A stretch of DNA of 64,000 nucleotides, taken from Monosiga brevicollis MX1 (taxonomy: Eukaryota; Opisthokonta; Choanoflagellata; Craspedida; Salpingoecidae). The position numbers were made by a program, and so were the translations under genes. Positions 1 to 20,572 of the stretch are shown piece by piece. The notes beneath the pieces were generated by a model that did not search any database, was not told the DNA's origin, and was given only the letters and a program-made list of their open reading frames with translations. The stretch lies in assembly GCF_000002865.3 (NCBI RefSeq), contig NW_001865045.1:906777-970776 (forward strand), written 5' to 3'. Every line of letters starts with the position of its first letter. Position 1 is the stretch's first letter.

Positions 1-2796
1 CGAACGCGCCACGCTGCTGGCCGCTTTCAATCAGCTGGCCCCAGTCGGTCGCCAACACTCAGCCAACGCCTCGCGCGCTGCCGTCAATGCTCGCAAGCAA
101 CGCTACCGTGACATCGTTGCATATGATCACACCCGCGTGAGCCTTGCAGCAGCTGGCGGCCACCTTGGCTCTGACTACATCAATGCCAACTATGTGGTGG
201 GCTACGAAAAGGAAAGAGCCTACATTGCTTCTCAAGGTCCATTGCCCGACACGGTTGGGGACTTTTGGCGCATGGCCTGGGAACAAACCTCGCGAACCAT
301 TGTCATGGTGGCTCAAGTGCGCGAGAACAACCGTGTCAAGTGCGAGCTATACTGGCCAGCCGTTGATCACTCGGCTACGTACGGCCCATTGATGGTCTAC
401 GGGCGACGCGAAGAAGTTTTGTCCCCCAACGTGACGCGACGTTTGTTTGAAATCCACCACCAAGACGAAGACCGCGTGCAAGAGGTGGTACACCTACAAA
501 TGACCACGTGGCCGGACCATGGTTCCCCTCGCAACCCCGAGGCCTTTTTGGAGCTCCATCGTCGCTTCCGAGAGGCACAAAGGAATGCACGCAACTCACG
601 CTCAGGGCCGGTGGGGCTGCCTATAGTACACTGCAGCGCTGGTGTTGGACGTTCTGGCACCTTTATCTGTTTGGACACGGTCTTTGAAACGCTGCTGGCA
701 GGTCGTGACCCGGTCGAGCCGCTGGCCATTATCAGCCGCCTGCGCAATTGTCGCAATTTCATGGTCCAGGCCGTGGATCAACTCGACTTTATCTTCCGGG
801 CGATTCCTGTCATGATCCAACAGTTGCTGGCCGATGCCCAAGCACAAGCCGAGCGCAAAGCCAATCCACCCCAACCTGCTTCTCAGCCGGATTCGACAAA
901 TACCATGGAGTCACTCTCGGAGCAGGAACAGTTTGAGTTGGCGCTTGCCATGTCACTTAGCGATACAACTGGTGCCGAAGAACCGGCCGGTGCCTCAACG
1001 GAAGGGCTGTCCGTGACGTCAAAGGCGGACTCGTTACCAGTAACAGCACAGCTGATTGAGCTGCCCCGTCATTATCTGGTCTACTACGTTGGCTCCCAAA
1101 GAGTCAAGCGCGATCGTGGCCAATCTGTTGTCACCAATGCCCTGACCGCGGTCATCAAACGGGCGAAGGTACTATCCGCATTTCAACAACCCATTGTTTA
1201 GCCGGCTCTTTCATCAAAGCTTTCTTCCTCTTTCTCCTTGGCTCACCTCATCTTGGCTTGTTCTGCCATGCTGTGCCAGGCTTTTAAACAACTCAATCTA
1301 CGAGTCGACCAGACTGGCATTGAGCTCTTGGAGCTTGGGCAGCCGATGGGACTCTTGCATAAAATTAACCTCATCAGCTACTTTGAGGTTGGGGCTTTGC
1401 CCGACCCCCTGCGAGTCATGTGCAAGCAATTGCCTGCCAATCTCAAGGCGCCAGGCTTCACCGCCTTCATCAGCCATGTTAAGGACCGCAATGAATCTGT
1501 ATGCCATTGTTTCATCAATGCAACCATGGAACAAACCGAGGAGACGCGTTTGGCCATCTCCGAAGCCTTAACGCAAGCTTCAGCTGCTCTTGGTCGCCGC
1601 TATCAGCCCGTTGCTGCTCTTGCGGAGGTATCTCCCTGCCACCCCGGACCCTCGTTCACATTACCCACATTGAGCTACCAAAAGTCTCCAATAATGTTGG
1701 ACTCATCGGGCCTGTCAATGCGTAGGATGATTTGGAACTCGCTATGCAACTCTCCCTTGCTGAGGCCGAGTCTGGCGCTAGTTCCACAAAGCAGGATGAG
1801 ACGGAGGAGGAACTGCAATTGGCTCTAGCTATATCTCAAAGTTTGGCAGAGCAGCAAGGCTCTGCCAGTGCCAGTGCCAGTGCCAGTGACAGTGCTAGTG
1901 CCAGTGCCAGTGCCAGCGCCAGCGCCAGTGCCAGTGCCAGTGCCAGTGCCAGTGCTAGTGCCAGTCATTCCGAAGCCAGCTTCAGTGCTGTTCAAGGTGG
2001 TCAAGATGGCCAATGGGACTCTTCAGGCAATACTACCTCTGCATCAAAACTTACAACCGCTTACACTACTCAGCTGAATGGTCGTGATGGGCGCCTCGCA
2101 TCTACGGCTGCCGGCTCCAAAGCTGCCCCGTCCCGTCGTAACCCATTTGACATGCCCCAGCGCCAGCCCTCAGCATCTACCTCCACTTCGCTGTCAACAA
2201 CGTCAACCAAGCTTATCACGACGTCCCCGTCCAACCCGTTTGCCTCTGATGCAGCCCAGACAGCAGCAACTGATGTGGCGGTGACAGCAACCACGACCCG
2301 CACCATGCTGTCCTTTGGTGGGGCAGAGCTTGCGGGCGTAGACGATGGCATGGGCGTCACCCTGGCTGATAACGAGGACTACATGCCTACGCTGGAAAAT
2401 TACAACACGAGCACAGACGTTGGAGCTGGTGCAACAGCTGCTGCCTCCCAACTTGCTGAGCTTGAGCTCGAAGGTCCAGACACAAGCGACTCTGGCGGCC
2501 ATATCCGCACAGAAGCTGAAAAACTCATCTTGGAAGCACAGGTTAGTGCGTGGGCAAGCTGCACCTTAGCTTGGCTCCAGAAGACGCACCGTCTCATGTT
2601 TGTCTGATTGTTTATTTGGTTTTTTGTTGTTTGAAAAAATGTCTAGGCTAAATTTCGCGCAGCGAGGTCGGAGAGCTGCTCCTCCGATCGGATGGAAAAT
2701 CCTGCCACTCCACCCCAAACAGGTGTCTTCGGCTCGCCACAAGCCGTTGCTGCTGCTGTGGGCGTGCAGCATTTGGAAGATGAATCCAGCGCCTAG
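1..2796 (+). CDS. Tyrosine phosphatase with UIM and PTB domains (5' partial)
   Basis: The gene enters from the left edge. Exons by eye are <1-1168, 1280-1627, 1726-2541 and 2647-2796, all joined in phase 0, with a TAG stop. The first exon carries a classical PTP domain: NxxYRDIVAYDHTRV, DYINANY, the WPD loop (TTWPDHGSP), the P-loop HCSAGVGRSGT near 640 and the Q-loop MVQAVDQ near 765. All catalytic residues (Asp, Cys, Arg, Gln) are present, so it should be an active phosphotyrosine phosphatase. After it come a ubiquitin-interacting motif (ELALAMSLSD, near 940), a PTB/PID-like domain from HYLVYYVGS (near 1075) across the first two introns, two more UIMs (DLELAMQLSL and ELQLALAISQSL, 1726-1850), a Ser-Ala repeat, two NPF motifs and a possible phosphosite EDYMPTLENY. 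It is probably a cytoplasmic adaptor-phosphatase acting on ubiquitinated or endocytic cargo; that role is inferred. The N-terminal part lies outside the window. Confidence 0.85.
1863..1967 (+). repeat. Coding hexanucleotide repeat (Ser-Ala)n
   Basis: About 17 tandem copies of an AGTGCC-type hexamer with few changes, read in frame as alternating Ser and Ala inside the phosphatase gene. It separates the third UIM from the NPF-containing tail and is probably a flexible, length-variable linker. Confidence 0.9.
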
Positions 2797-2848
2797 CGAG
2801 GGGCAGAAGAGTGGCATGTAGTCCAATGTAGTTCTCGGCGAGTCAAGT

Positions 2849-11990
<9,142 letters not shown>

Positions 11991-12280
11991 GGTGGCACGA
12001 GGCTTGCGCGAGGCGAGCCTCCGTCTCACTCTCGTCTCAGCATGCCCAGCTCTTGATCCATACAGGTTCTCAACAATGCTCAGAAGCCAGGTGATCTCGC
12101 CCACAACCAGACAAGGGCGGGGGCAACGCGCCGGACGCAGGGCTGCCTGGAGTGTGTGCGCTGTGCTGGAGCAACTTGATCAGGTCTCTCGAGTTTGATG
12201 CGTTGCGCAAAACTTCCACACACACACCACAATCAACTGCGGACACATTCCGCTTTTTCCGCTTTTTCCTGCTTTTTTCG

Positions 12281-12319
<39 letters not shown>

Positions 12320-12725
12320 GTTATTTTGCCTTTTCTCGCTTTCTCTCTCGTTGAATACGGGCGGTTGAGTCGCTCTTCACCACGATTGAGAAGAACAATG
12401 GTCCAAAACAACATGATTACGCTGAAGTTGGTTCTTACAAAGTTAGGCTGGCGATGATATGTTGAGATGAGGACATTAGCCGCTTCGAGGACATCCGAGT
12501 TGGATGAGAAGACACAATCACCGCGGCGGCAGCACGTGCTGCTCTCTGTTGGATTTTGAGATAAGGGAAGACGATGTGACACGACCATCAATTTCACAAG
12601 ATCGGCACAGACTGAACCGAATACAAAACACCTTCTCGACAAAGCCTCTCCTCACAAAGTCAAGCAGAACAGACAGAAACAAAAGCCAAAGCACGATCCA
12701 CCCCTCCTTCGAGTCTAGCTTTTGG
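11991..12725. other. Intergenic: VPS13 promoter side / BUD23 3' flank
   Basis: About 735 bp between two minus-strand genes. It contains a T-run of about 33 bases (12283-12315) and a T/C-rich stretch. An in-frame extension upstream of the VPS13 ATG exists to about 12104 without clear family similarity. No further gene was recognised. Confidence 0.6.
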
Positions 12726-14426
12726 TTAAAATTTGTCGGCACGCTTGCGACCCGTGTACTTGGTATCGGGACGCACCTCGCTAAGCAATGGGTGCAGGGG
12801 CAGCGATGACACGTGGTGAGACTGAGACGAAACGAGACACACAACAGGACAAGGGGGCGGGCGAGAGAGAGTAAACGCACCGCTGGCCAATCTGCTTGCG
12901 CCTGCGTTCCTTCTTCTGCATGATCCAATCGCGTCCCTTGGTGGCTCGCTGCTTGCGCTTGTCTAAAAACCGAGGAAGATGATTCAAACCGTGAATGGGG
13001 CCAGCTGCACACCACGCAGGTGGGTGGGGAAGAAAGAACACAGGTGCGTGTCATTCCCAACATACCACGACGCTCCTGCTTGGAAAAGGACGCGCCAGCA
13101 CTTTGCTGATTGGCACCCTCTTCCCCCGTTTTGCCGCGCGGCACGTTGCCCACAACACCCGCAAACAGGCACAGGTAGATTCTGAGGCACATTCGGGGGA
13201 CAAATCGGCCAGGCATTCGTGAGAAAGCTTTTGAAGCGCCGTTGGAGCTGAGTGTGTTCTGTCCGATCTGTCCGATCTGTCCGATCTGTCCAATCCTCAG
13301 TCTGACGACTCAAGACAGCACTTACTTCTTTGCACGTGTACTGTGAGGGTAATCCACAACAACGCCGCCGGTAAAGCCGGCCTTCATGGCTGCGTGCGTA
13401 ATCATCTCCAGCTAGCAGAGGTGCGAATGTGAACAAACCGGTCAGCAAGCCACGGCGGTCCAAGCCCCCCCCCCCCCCCCCATGCAGAAGATGATGCCCA
13501 CCCACCAAAGATCAGTGGGGAAGGAAGCAGATAGGCCGGGCCACTCATGAAATGACTTCATTCCCCCCATAAGTAAGCATGTTCTCCTTCAGGGAAGCTT
13601 AAAGGACATACCATACAACCATACAGCGTTGTGAAGAACTTTTTGAGGCGCTTGCGAGGCTCGTGCCACCGCTTGTCTTGGTTGCACAGCCACTGAAGTG
13701 CGGACACGCTGCCAAGGCGATATGGTCGTTAGATACGGCTATTAAACGCGCCAAGGGGTACATTTGAGCACTGAGCAAAGACCGCGTGTCTCACCTGATC
13801 ACGCCATCGAAGGTTCCTGGTTTGTAAAAAGCCCCTTGGCCCATGTCTGCTTCAAACAGATCACCCTCGCAGCCGCGCTCGTTGGCAACATCTATTCAGC
13901 CCACGGCATGGGGTGTGATCGTCAGATGAAGGTAAGAGACGGGACTTTGGAACGTGGGCACAGCTTCACGGGACTCGGCAAAGCCAGGCATCGCACCCAA
14001 CATGTCTCGGCTGATATCCATGCCGATCCAGATGTGACCACCATACGTCAGCTGCTCGCCAGAGAGACCAGAGCCGCAGCCCACATCGAGAAGAAAACAG
14101 GCGCGCTCAGCAGGCAAATTCAACAGCTCCAGACAGCGCTCCGTCAGCTGTCGCTGAATTTGAATCATGCGCGTACTGTGGACAAAGCCCGGTTGCGCAC
14201 CAAGCAATGTCAGGGCAGAGGCACTTCGGAACCCGAGAGACATGAGTGTTGGCAACCTACTTTTGTGTATACTTGGCTGCTTCGTCGGCATTGTAAAACT
14301 GTCAAGGCAAGGCAAGCAGGCACCATAGGATTGAATGCCACAGCTCATTTACCATGTTCATCCCAGGCAAGGGCTCTGAGCTGTACTTACCAGCTCGGGC
14401 GGAGCGGCATACTCGGGGCGCGACAT
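12726..14426 (-). CDS. BUD23: 18S rRNA (guanine-N7)-methyltransferase BUD23
   Basis: Nine exons read by eye: 14391-14426, 14261-14298, 13997-14175, 13795-13891, 13612-13708, 13326-13411, 13066-13181, 12881-13004 and 12726-12780. The product starts MSRPEYAAPPEL, continues NTRMIQIQ, then carries the SAM-binding motif LLDVGCGSGLSG, GMDIS, GDLFEADMGQG, FDGVISVSALQWLCN, VVDYPHSTRAKK, a basic region WIMQKKERRRKQ and the diagnostic end EVRPDTKYTGRKRADKF. BUD23 methylates a guanine of 18S rRNA with partner TRMT112 and is needed for small-subunit maturation in the nucleus. The family segment with a GSRAVLQLYPEN-like motif, expected between exons 5 and 6, is absent from the sequence; the interval holds a run of 17 C. 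The gene shares a 402-bp spacer with the divergent COG1. Confidence 0.93.
13465..13481. repeat. Poly-C run inside BUD23
   Basis: Seventeen consecutive C on the plus strand, in the interval between BUD23 exons 5 and 6 where a conserved short exon is expected but not found. Such a run is a likely place for an assembly error. Confidence 0.9.
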
Positions 14427-14686
14427 GATGAAGGCCGTTGGTGATGCTCGACCTGCTCAGGCTCGGAACCAAGTGTGCAAACGTTCAGTGTCCCTAACAC
14501 CAGCCACTTCACACTCAGCGCTGACCACCTAAAGCACGCATCCGTCCATGAGACAAGAGCAAGAACCCAAACGCAGCCGCCATCGTACGTGCCGAGTCGC
14601 GTCCTCGCGTCTCTCTCTCTCTCTCTCGCTTCTCTCTCTCACCACGAGGTACAGTTGCTGGGATAAAGAAGTAAAATACTAATTGG

Positions 14687-14739
<53 letters not shown>

Positions 14740-14828
14740 ATTTTTTTTTCTTTTCGAACTTTTTCAGTGACGACTCAGCCCAATACTGCGGCTCAGCTCC
14801 CACGAGACGGGTTGCACAGACCGCCATC
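14427..14828. promoter_or_regulatory. Bidirectional spacer BUD23/COG1
   Basis: 402 bp between the divergent ATGs. It contains a CT-rich tract (14611-14640), a (CA)n tract (about 14692-14735) and a T-run. No TATA-like element was recognised. It must hold both promoters if the chosen starts are right. Confidence 0.5.
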
Positions 14829-17800
14829 ATGGCGACAGGTATGCGGGTATAGTATGTGCGTGTGTGTTGTGCGCGGAGAGATGATCAAGGCGGTAAAGGT
14901 TTGTGCATCGCGATGGTTCACTTGGCTGGTGCCGGATGCTGGTGACCCGCCCGCGTAGAGTGGGATGACAAGGCCAACGCGTTGTTTCAGGAGCAAAGCA
15001 TTGACGAGATCGCCGCCGCTCATGGCAAGCTTGTGTACGTCCAAGTTGCTCCAATTGCCGGTGGCAGCTCATGTCGTCGCCTGCCACGAGCCTCGCAGGC
15101 CTCATGGTTGTTGTGCTTCTTCAACTCGATTCCGTCTAGGAATGATATCAACTCCAAGAAACAAGACCTACGTCAGATGGTCGGGTATGTGATGCGCTTG
15201 CTGCCGCGCCCAGAGCCAAGGGCATAAGCTCCGTCAATCATGTTCCTGACCACTGATGGCGTATCGGATGCGGCCATAGGCAACGTTATCGCGAGCTACT
15301 GCAGGCCGCCAATGATATCAAGGACATGGCTGCAACTTCCGCCCAAACGATGGCCGGCGTGCAATTCCTGCAGCAACACTGCGATCAGGTTTGAGCTGTC
15401 TCCCATTCCATGCCAACATGTTTGCCTTGCTTGCTCAATGCGTGCCTTCGCCGCTGCCTCCGTCATTTGCTCGTTGCCATCAGTTGCTGGGCACCCCACT
15501 GCCCTTTTTCAATGCCTCATCCGAGGGAACCAAGCTGCAGCACACCGTTCCCCTTTACGCGCTGGCCGTCCAAGTAAAGCTCCTCCTAAAAGGGCCCGAG
15601 AAAGTGAGTCATGCTGCTGCTGGAATCAGGACTGCCTCGTGTTGAGGGCCCACGCCCCCACCTCATTGTCTGTGTTTGTTTGGCATTAGATCTGGGGTGC
15701 CCTTGAAACAAATCAGTTTCTCAAGGCTGTCTACATCTTCCAGCTCTGTTTGAAGATTGCCGAAACCCTTCAGGCAGGTTCAATGCAATTGTGACCGAGT
15801 CCCATGGCTTGAAACTCATTTCACTCCACCCACAGCGCAACCAAAGTGCTCTACAGCACTTTCCCATCATCAAGAGCAGCAGCGCCTCGCTTGGCCGCAT
15901 GGACGCGGTTAGTCTTCACGTTCACCGCTTGAGCGTCAAAATCCTGCACACGTGCCAACCACAAGCCCTCTTGTACGTTGTTTGTAGGACATTGTGCAGC
16001 ACTTGGAGCGCGTGATGGAGCAGGGTGGTGTCAATGCCGAGCGCTTGGTCTCTGCCCTGCTGGCCTGGCAATGTTGTACACAATCGACGCCAGACGCAGC
16101 CTTGACGCGGTTCCTGAGCCTTCAAACTCAAGGCATTGTGCTTCGTGCGCAATCTGCACTTCAAGACGCGACCATCAATAGCCGTGATGCCGTAAGGACA
16201 GGTTTTTTGTTTTGTTTTGTGTGGAGGACACGTGATGCGTCACATCTTCTCTCGATGCTTGCCTGTGCTTCATACACTTGAATTCCTTCTGCCTGGTGTT
16301 GCAGATGCATCGCATATCCATGTCCGTCTTCGATGCCATCGACATCCTGTACCACGTGGTTCTTCGTCCCGAGGACGACGGTGAAAGTAAGTTGATCATG
16401 AGAAGACTGAGCGGCTTCTTTCTTTTTTTTTTTCTCTTTTTTTTTCTTTGGGGTGGGGAAGCAAACCTCAGTTCTGCCATGGCTCACGCACAACCATTTG
16501 GGTTCTCGGTCAACAGCGCACGATCTCCCCTTGACCACGGCCGAGCGCATCTCGAGCCTAGAGCATGATGCCTCAGGTGCCTACCATCACCTGCTGCCTT
16601 CTATCAGGCCAACCAAGGTTCCGTTGCGTCTCATGCCTGAGCTGTATTTTTTTTTTTTTGCATTTGCGACGCCCAGAGCATGAGCGATGGCTCCGTAATA
16701 TCACTGCCACGGAAAACGTGGAGCTCGAGACCATGCCTGACTACATCACAAAGTTTCATCTCAGATTCAAGGTCTGTTTGCCGCCCCAATCTATCACTCC
16801 TCTTTGAAAGACCCAAACTTCTCGATACTCTAAACTGTTCCTTACCTCATCTCATCTGACGCGGATAGCACACTGCACGGACCGCAACTCGCGCCGAATG
16901 GCAAGAGGAATGCCTCAACGTATGTTGCCCTTTTTTTTTTTTTTTTTGTTTACCCGATCCTGTCTCTCTTGCAACCCGCTCGTCAAGTTTTTGTGTGTGG
17001 TCTCGCCTTGATCCGTTCGTAAGGACTCTTCGCAGCCAATGCTAACTCCTGATTTCCCTCTCCGGATCTGTGCACAGTGGGCAGCCTCACTTGCCACAGA
17101 GCTCAAAATGTCCATCAAGAAGTTGCTTCGCAGGGTATGCCCCACAACTCGACTTGTTGACAAGCAATGGTGACCTCTCATCGCTTCCTGCTTTGATAGG
17201 TGGACACAGTGCCTGACCTTTGTGCCTTGCGCCATCATCTCACGACAACGCTCAAGGTAATTCCGACACACACCTCTGCTCTGCCATTCAGTGGCGATGT
17301 TTTATGTCCTGTGCTTGCCGTTGTTTTGGCTTACGCTGTTGTGGGTATCGCAGGAGCACGTGCGCTCCGCCGCGCGAAGTGAGAAGCTGGGTGTAGACTT
17401 GGGTCTGACGTCTACACTCATATCCCGCGAGGCACTGACAGAGGCTGTGTGCGGACGCGTCCTCGATCTGTGGGAGCTCTTGTGGGCCGAGCAACACGCC
17501 TTGCGTTGCCAAGCACTGCTTGGTCAAAGATTCGAACGAGGTTTGAACTTTTGTGATTGCAGCAAACGCGTAGCACGGGTTTGCCATTCACGTTTTCATT
17601 CTGCTCGGTTACAGCTGCTTCAGACGTCAAAACAGCAGCCGAGCGCTGCGCCAGTCAACTTTTGACTGGCGCCAAAGTCCGCGATTACAAGGATTTTATG
17701 GACGTGGCCGATGTGGCCTCTTACACCTGGAGTGCTGAGCGGGTGGACAATTACGACTACGGGCTCGTGTCGACCGAGTCGGGACCAGGTTCACAGAACA

Positions 17801-20274
17801 AAGTGTGTTCAAACTCGGGTTTATCAATGTCTTTCCTTTTATCGATGTCTTTCCCGGCAACGGCTTAGACCATGAGCAGCGAGGCCATGCATTGATCTAT
17901 GGTCTCACCATCCCTTTTTCTTGCACCTCCCTCCGCGTAACCCCCTTTGGCGACGCTTTTAGATGGATCTGAAGACGAGTTGTAGCTTGGCTGCGCATGG
18001 CTTGTATGCGGACGTCGCGCATGCCTTGACTGCCTTTGAAGCCCAGCTCATGGGTAAGTTTCGCAGCACACCTCATGACAATCAAATCGGCGATATACGC
18101 TGCCTCACGTGTCAAATCACACCATCCCATAGCCATTGCCACCGAATCAGAGGAGATCTACGCCAACAAACAAAGCGATGCGGAGACCATACTTTTGCAA
18201 CTTCGGGGTGAATCAAACACTGCCGATTTGACACAACAACAAGCTCACTGGCACTTTTTGCACGCTGAGGCCCTGCGGTCAGTGACTTTTGCAATGCCCA
18301 TCTTGTACAGCTGCTGCAAGAACGCCCGCTGACGTTCAACACTTCTGTGTTTTTGTGCGTCTTGTTTACCGAGCAGCTCGGTGGACCAACTCGTCGAGGG
18401 CCTCCGTACGATTGGAGAAGGCATCATGAACAACCAGGATGGTGCGTCAAGAAGAGTTGCCCTTGGCCGCAGTTGATCATCCTGACCTCACATTGGCCCA
18501 TCCGCTCACCTTGAACCTTTTTTTTTTTTTTTTTTTTTTTTTTTGTTTTTCTTTTGACCCCCGTCGATTTCAAATCATGATTCATAGCCACACTTTCCGC
18601 AAAGGGCTCCTGCCTGACCATGCTTGCCCGCCTTGCTCAAGGACTCATTTCGCGGTTTGTGAGCTAGTTGTCATTGCTTGTCGCAACCAATTTCTTCGTG
18701 ACTGCTCACCCTTGCTTTCCAATCCGCATGCATGCCATTGCCTCGGTTTGTCTGTTTGCATAGCGCGCCGCTTCTTCGCGATTTGATTTTGATGCCATCT
18801 GCGGCAACCAATCGGCGGCGGCAGTATCAGGTCAGCACAAGGGTGCTGCTTGCGGCTCTCACTTAGCAAGAGCCTAGGTCCCGCCACTCTGCTCATTCTG
18901 CCTCACTTGGTGTATGGCATGCTTGCAGTCAAAGTCAACGCACTCTCAAGCCCTGGAAAGAGCCACCCTCAATTTGACAACCTGCGTCCTCACTCTGTTC
19001 GAAGCCTGGATGGACACATGGCTGATGCAAGAGAGCCCAGAGCTGCTGTCAGTATCTGCGAGTACCAGTGCAAATTTCTTGGGTCACCTTGGGAAGAAGT
19101 GCAACACATCACAACACCGCTCTGTCTTTGAATGTCCTGCTTTCATTGAATAATCTGCACGCATTAGCTCGAGACTGTTGGATTGCAACACCGCCAGCCC
19201 TGCTGGCTCTTCGACCCACGCTCTGGGTTGGCTCGTAGTAGCTACTGATGCGTCAAATGCCCCGGCTGATGCCTCAACAATTCGTTTACCCTCATGCCCA
19301 TCAGCCGTACGTCGGTTGTGCTCATCATCACTTGCACGCCCATGACCTTGCCCAAGGCTCACCCATACTCGAATGGTGCTTTTTGCATGCAGGCTCTAAT
19401 GCAGTATTTGGCTGTGATTTCGGGTGAAGCCTCACGATTGGGGCTTACTTATCTGCCGGAGCCGTTCCACACCTGCCTGCGCCAGAAGGTGTTGCAGCGT
19501 CTGGTGGAGGTGTACGCACAAGATCGCGATTGGACACAGTGCGTGAACCATTGCACATGCTGTGTACCACAGCGCCTCGCAACAACAGCCCTCTCTCCCT
19601 GAATTATCTCAGCATTGCGTTTGAATTCATCCACCCATGTGGTCGTGATATAGAGTGCCACAAACCACCCTTGTGCAAACGTTGGTCGATGTAGAATTTT
19701 TACTTGATGTGTTCCAGCTGGACACAGGTGCGCCATGCTGTGCCACAATGACATCAACATCCCTAGTCCTGGTCCTGACTCACTTGGCCCAATCTGCGCA
19801 ATCTGTTCTCGCGCGTCACAGACGCCGTCCTTCAGTCTGTCCGCAAGGCAGTGCGGGGCGCCATTGACCCGTTTGACATGAATGTTTTTGCGCCACACTT
19901 GGAGGCTCTGAGAGCTCAACACTTCCAACACAGTCATCGCATGCTAGGACTTTTGGTGTGCGACCACAACCGTTTTCAGGATGCGCGCATAGGCACCGCA
20001 AACATCAAGCTGGATAGTTCTTCTGCCAAGTTGGAGGGTGTCCCATTGATGCCCACCCCGCGTCGCTTTGCCCCCTTGCCTGTCGGGCAGGATAGGTGCG
20101 TAGAAGCGTGGCACACTCCTTGACACCTCGTCCCAGCACGCTCCCGACTGAGGACATACTCATTTTGTTTTGAACGGTGGTAGTGCCTTACCCATGAGCT
20201 CGGTGAGCATCTCGAACAAGGCGCCAGGTCGCGTGGGTCCGTATCTTCAGCGCCACCTCGACGCGGCTGAGTAA
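14829..20274 (+). CDS. COG1: Conserved oligomeric Golgi complex subunit 1
   Basis: Many short exons. The start exon is 14829-14838 (ATGGCGACAG|GT), joined to 14959 to give MATEWDDKANALFQEQSIDEI. The next exons give NSKKQDLRQMVG, then RYRELLQAANDIKDMA (about 15280-15389), the COG1/Vps51 N-terminal signature that follows a coiled segment. Then come VPLYALAVQVKLLLKGPEK, IWGALETNQFLKAVYIFQLC (about 15690-15775), DIVQHLERVMEQGG and AERLVSALLAWQ. Further helical exons run to VRGAIDPFDMNVFAPHLEAL (about 19840-19920), and the protein ends LQRHLDAAE at TAA 20272-20274. COG1 belongs to lobe A of the COG tether, which supports retrograde intra-Golgi vesicle traffic. Several introns hold T-runs. Not every middle exon border was fixed. 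Confidence 0.85.
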
Positions 20275-20572
20275 TAGACCTTCGGTGGATGCTCAAGGAA
20301 GTCTTCTTCTGGCCGTTCATCAATATGTGAGCTTTAATCCATCTTGATGTTTTGGTCTACACATCATCACTTTTTGGTGCTCCTACGTCTACTGATTTGA
20401 ATGATGAGAAAGGACGAATGTAATCTGTAATGGTGTTTGCAACATGCGAACGTATTAATGTATCCAAAAAAAAAAAAAAAAAAAAAGCTGGCATCGATCA
20501 ATTGTGCAAAGCATGAACTTTTTGCACGCTGTCTGTAACTCTGAACAGGCTACGTAGCCGCAGCAGAGCCAT
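20275..20572. other. Convergent 3' spacer COG1/TTC17-like
   Basis: A spacer of 298 bp between two stop codons, AT-richer than the genes, with an A-run of about 20 at 20466-20485. It probably holds both 3' UTRs. No gene was seen. Confidence 0.5.

Noticed and set aside
12070-12642. Minus-strand 190-codon frame with a lysine run
   Set aside because: The lysines come from the T-run at 12283-12315; the rest shows no domain, and the frame lies between BUD23 and VPS13.
13764-14444. Plus-strand 226-codon frame opposite BUD23
   Set aside because: Antisense to BUD23 exons and introns that match the family closely; no domain of its own.
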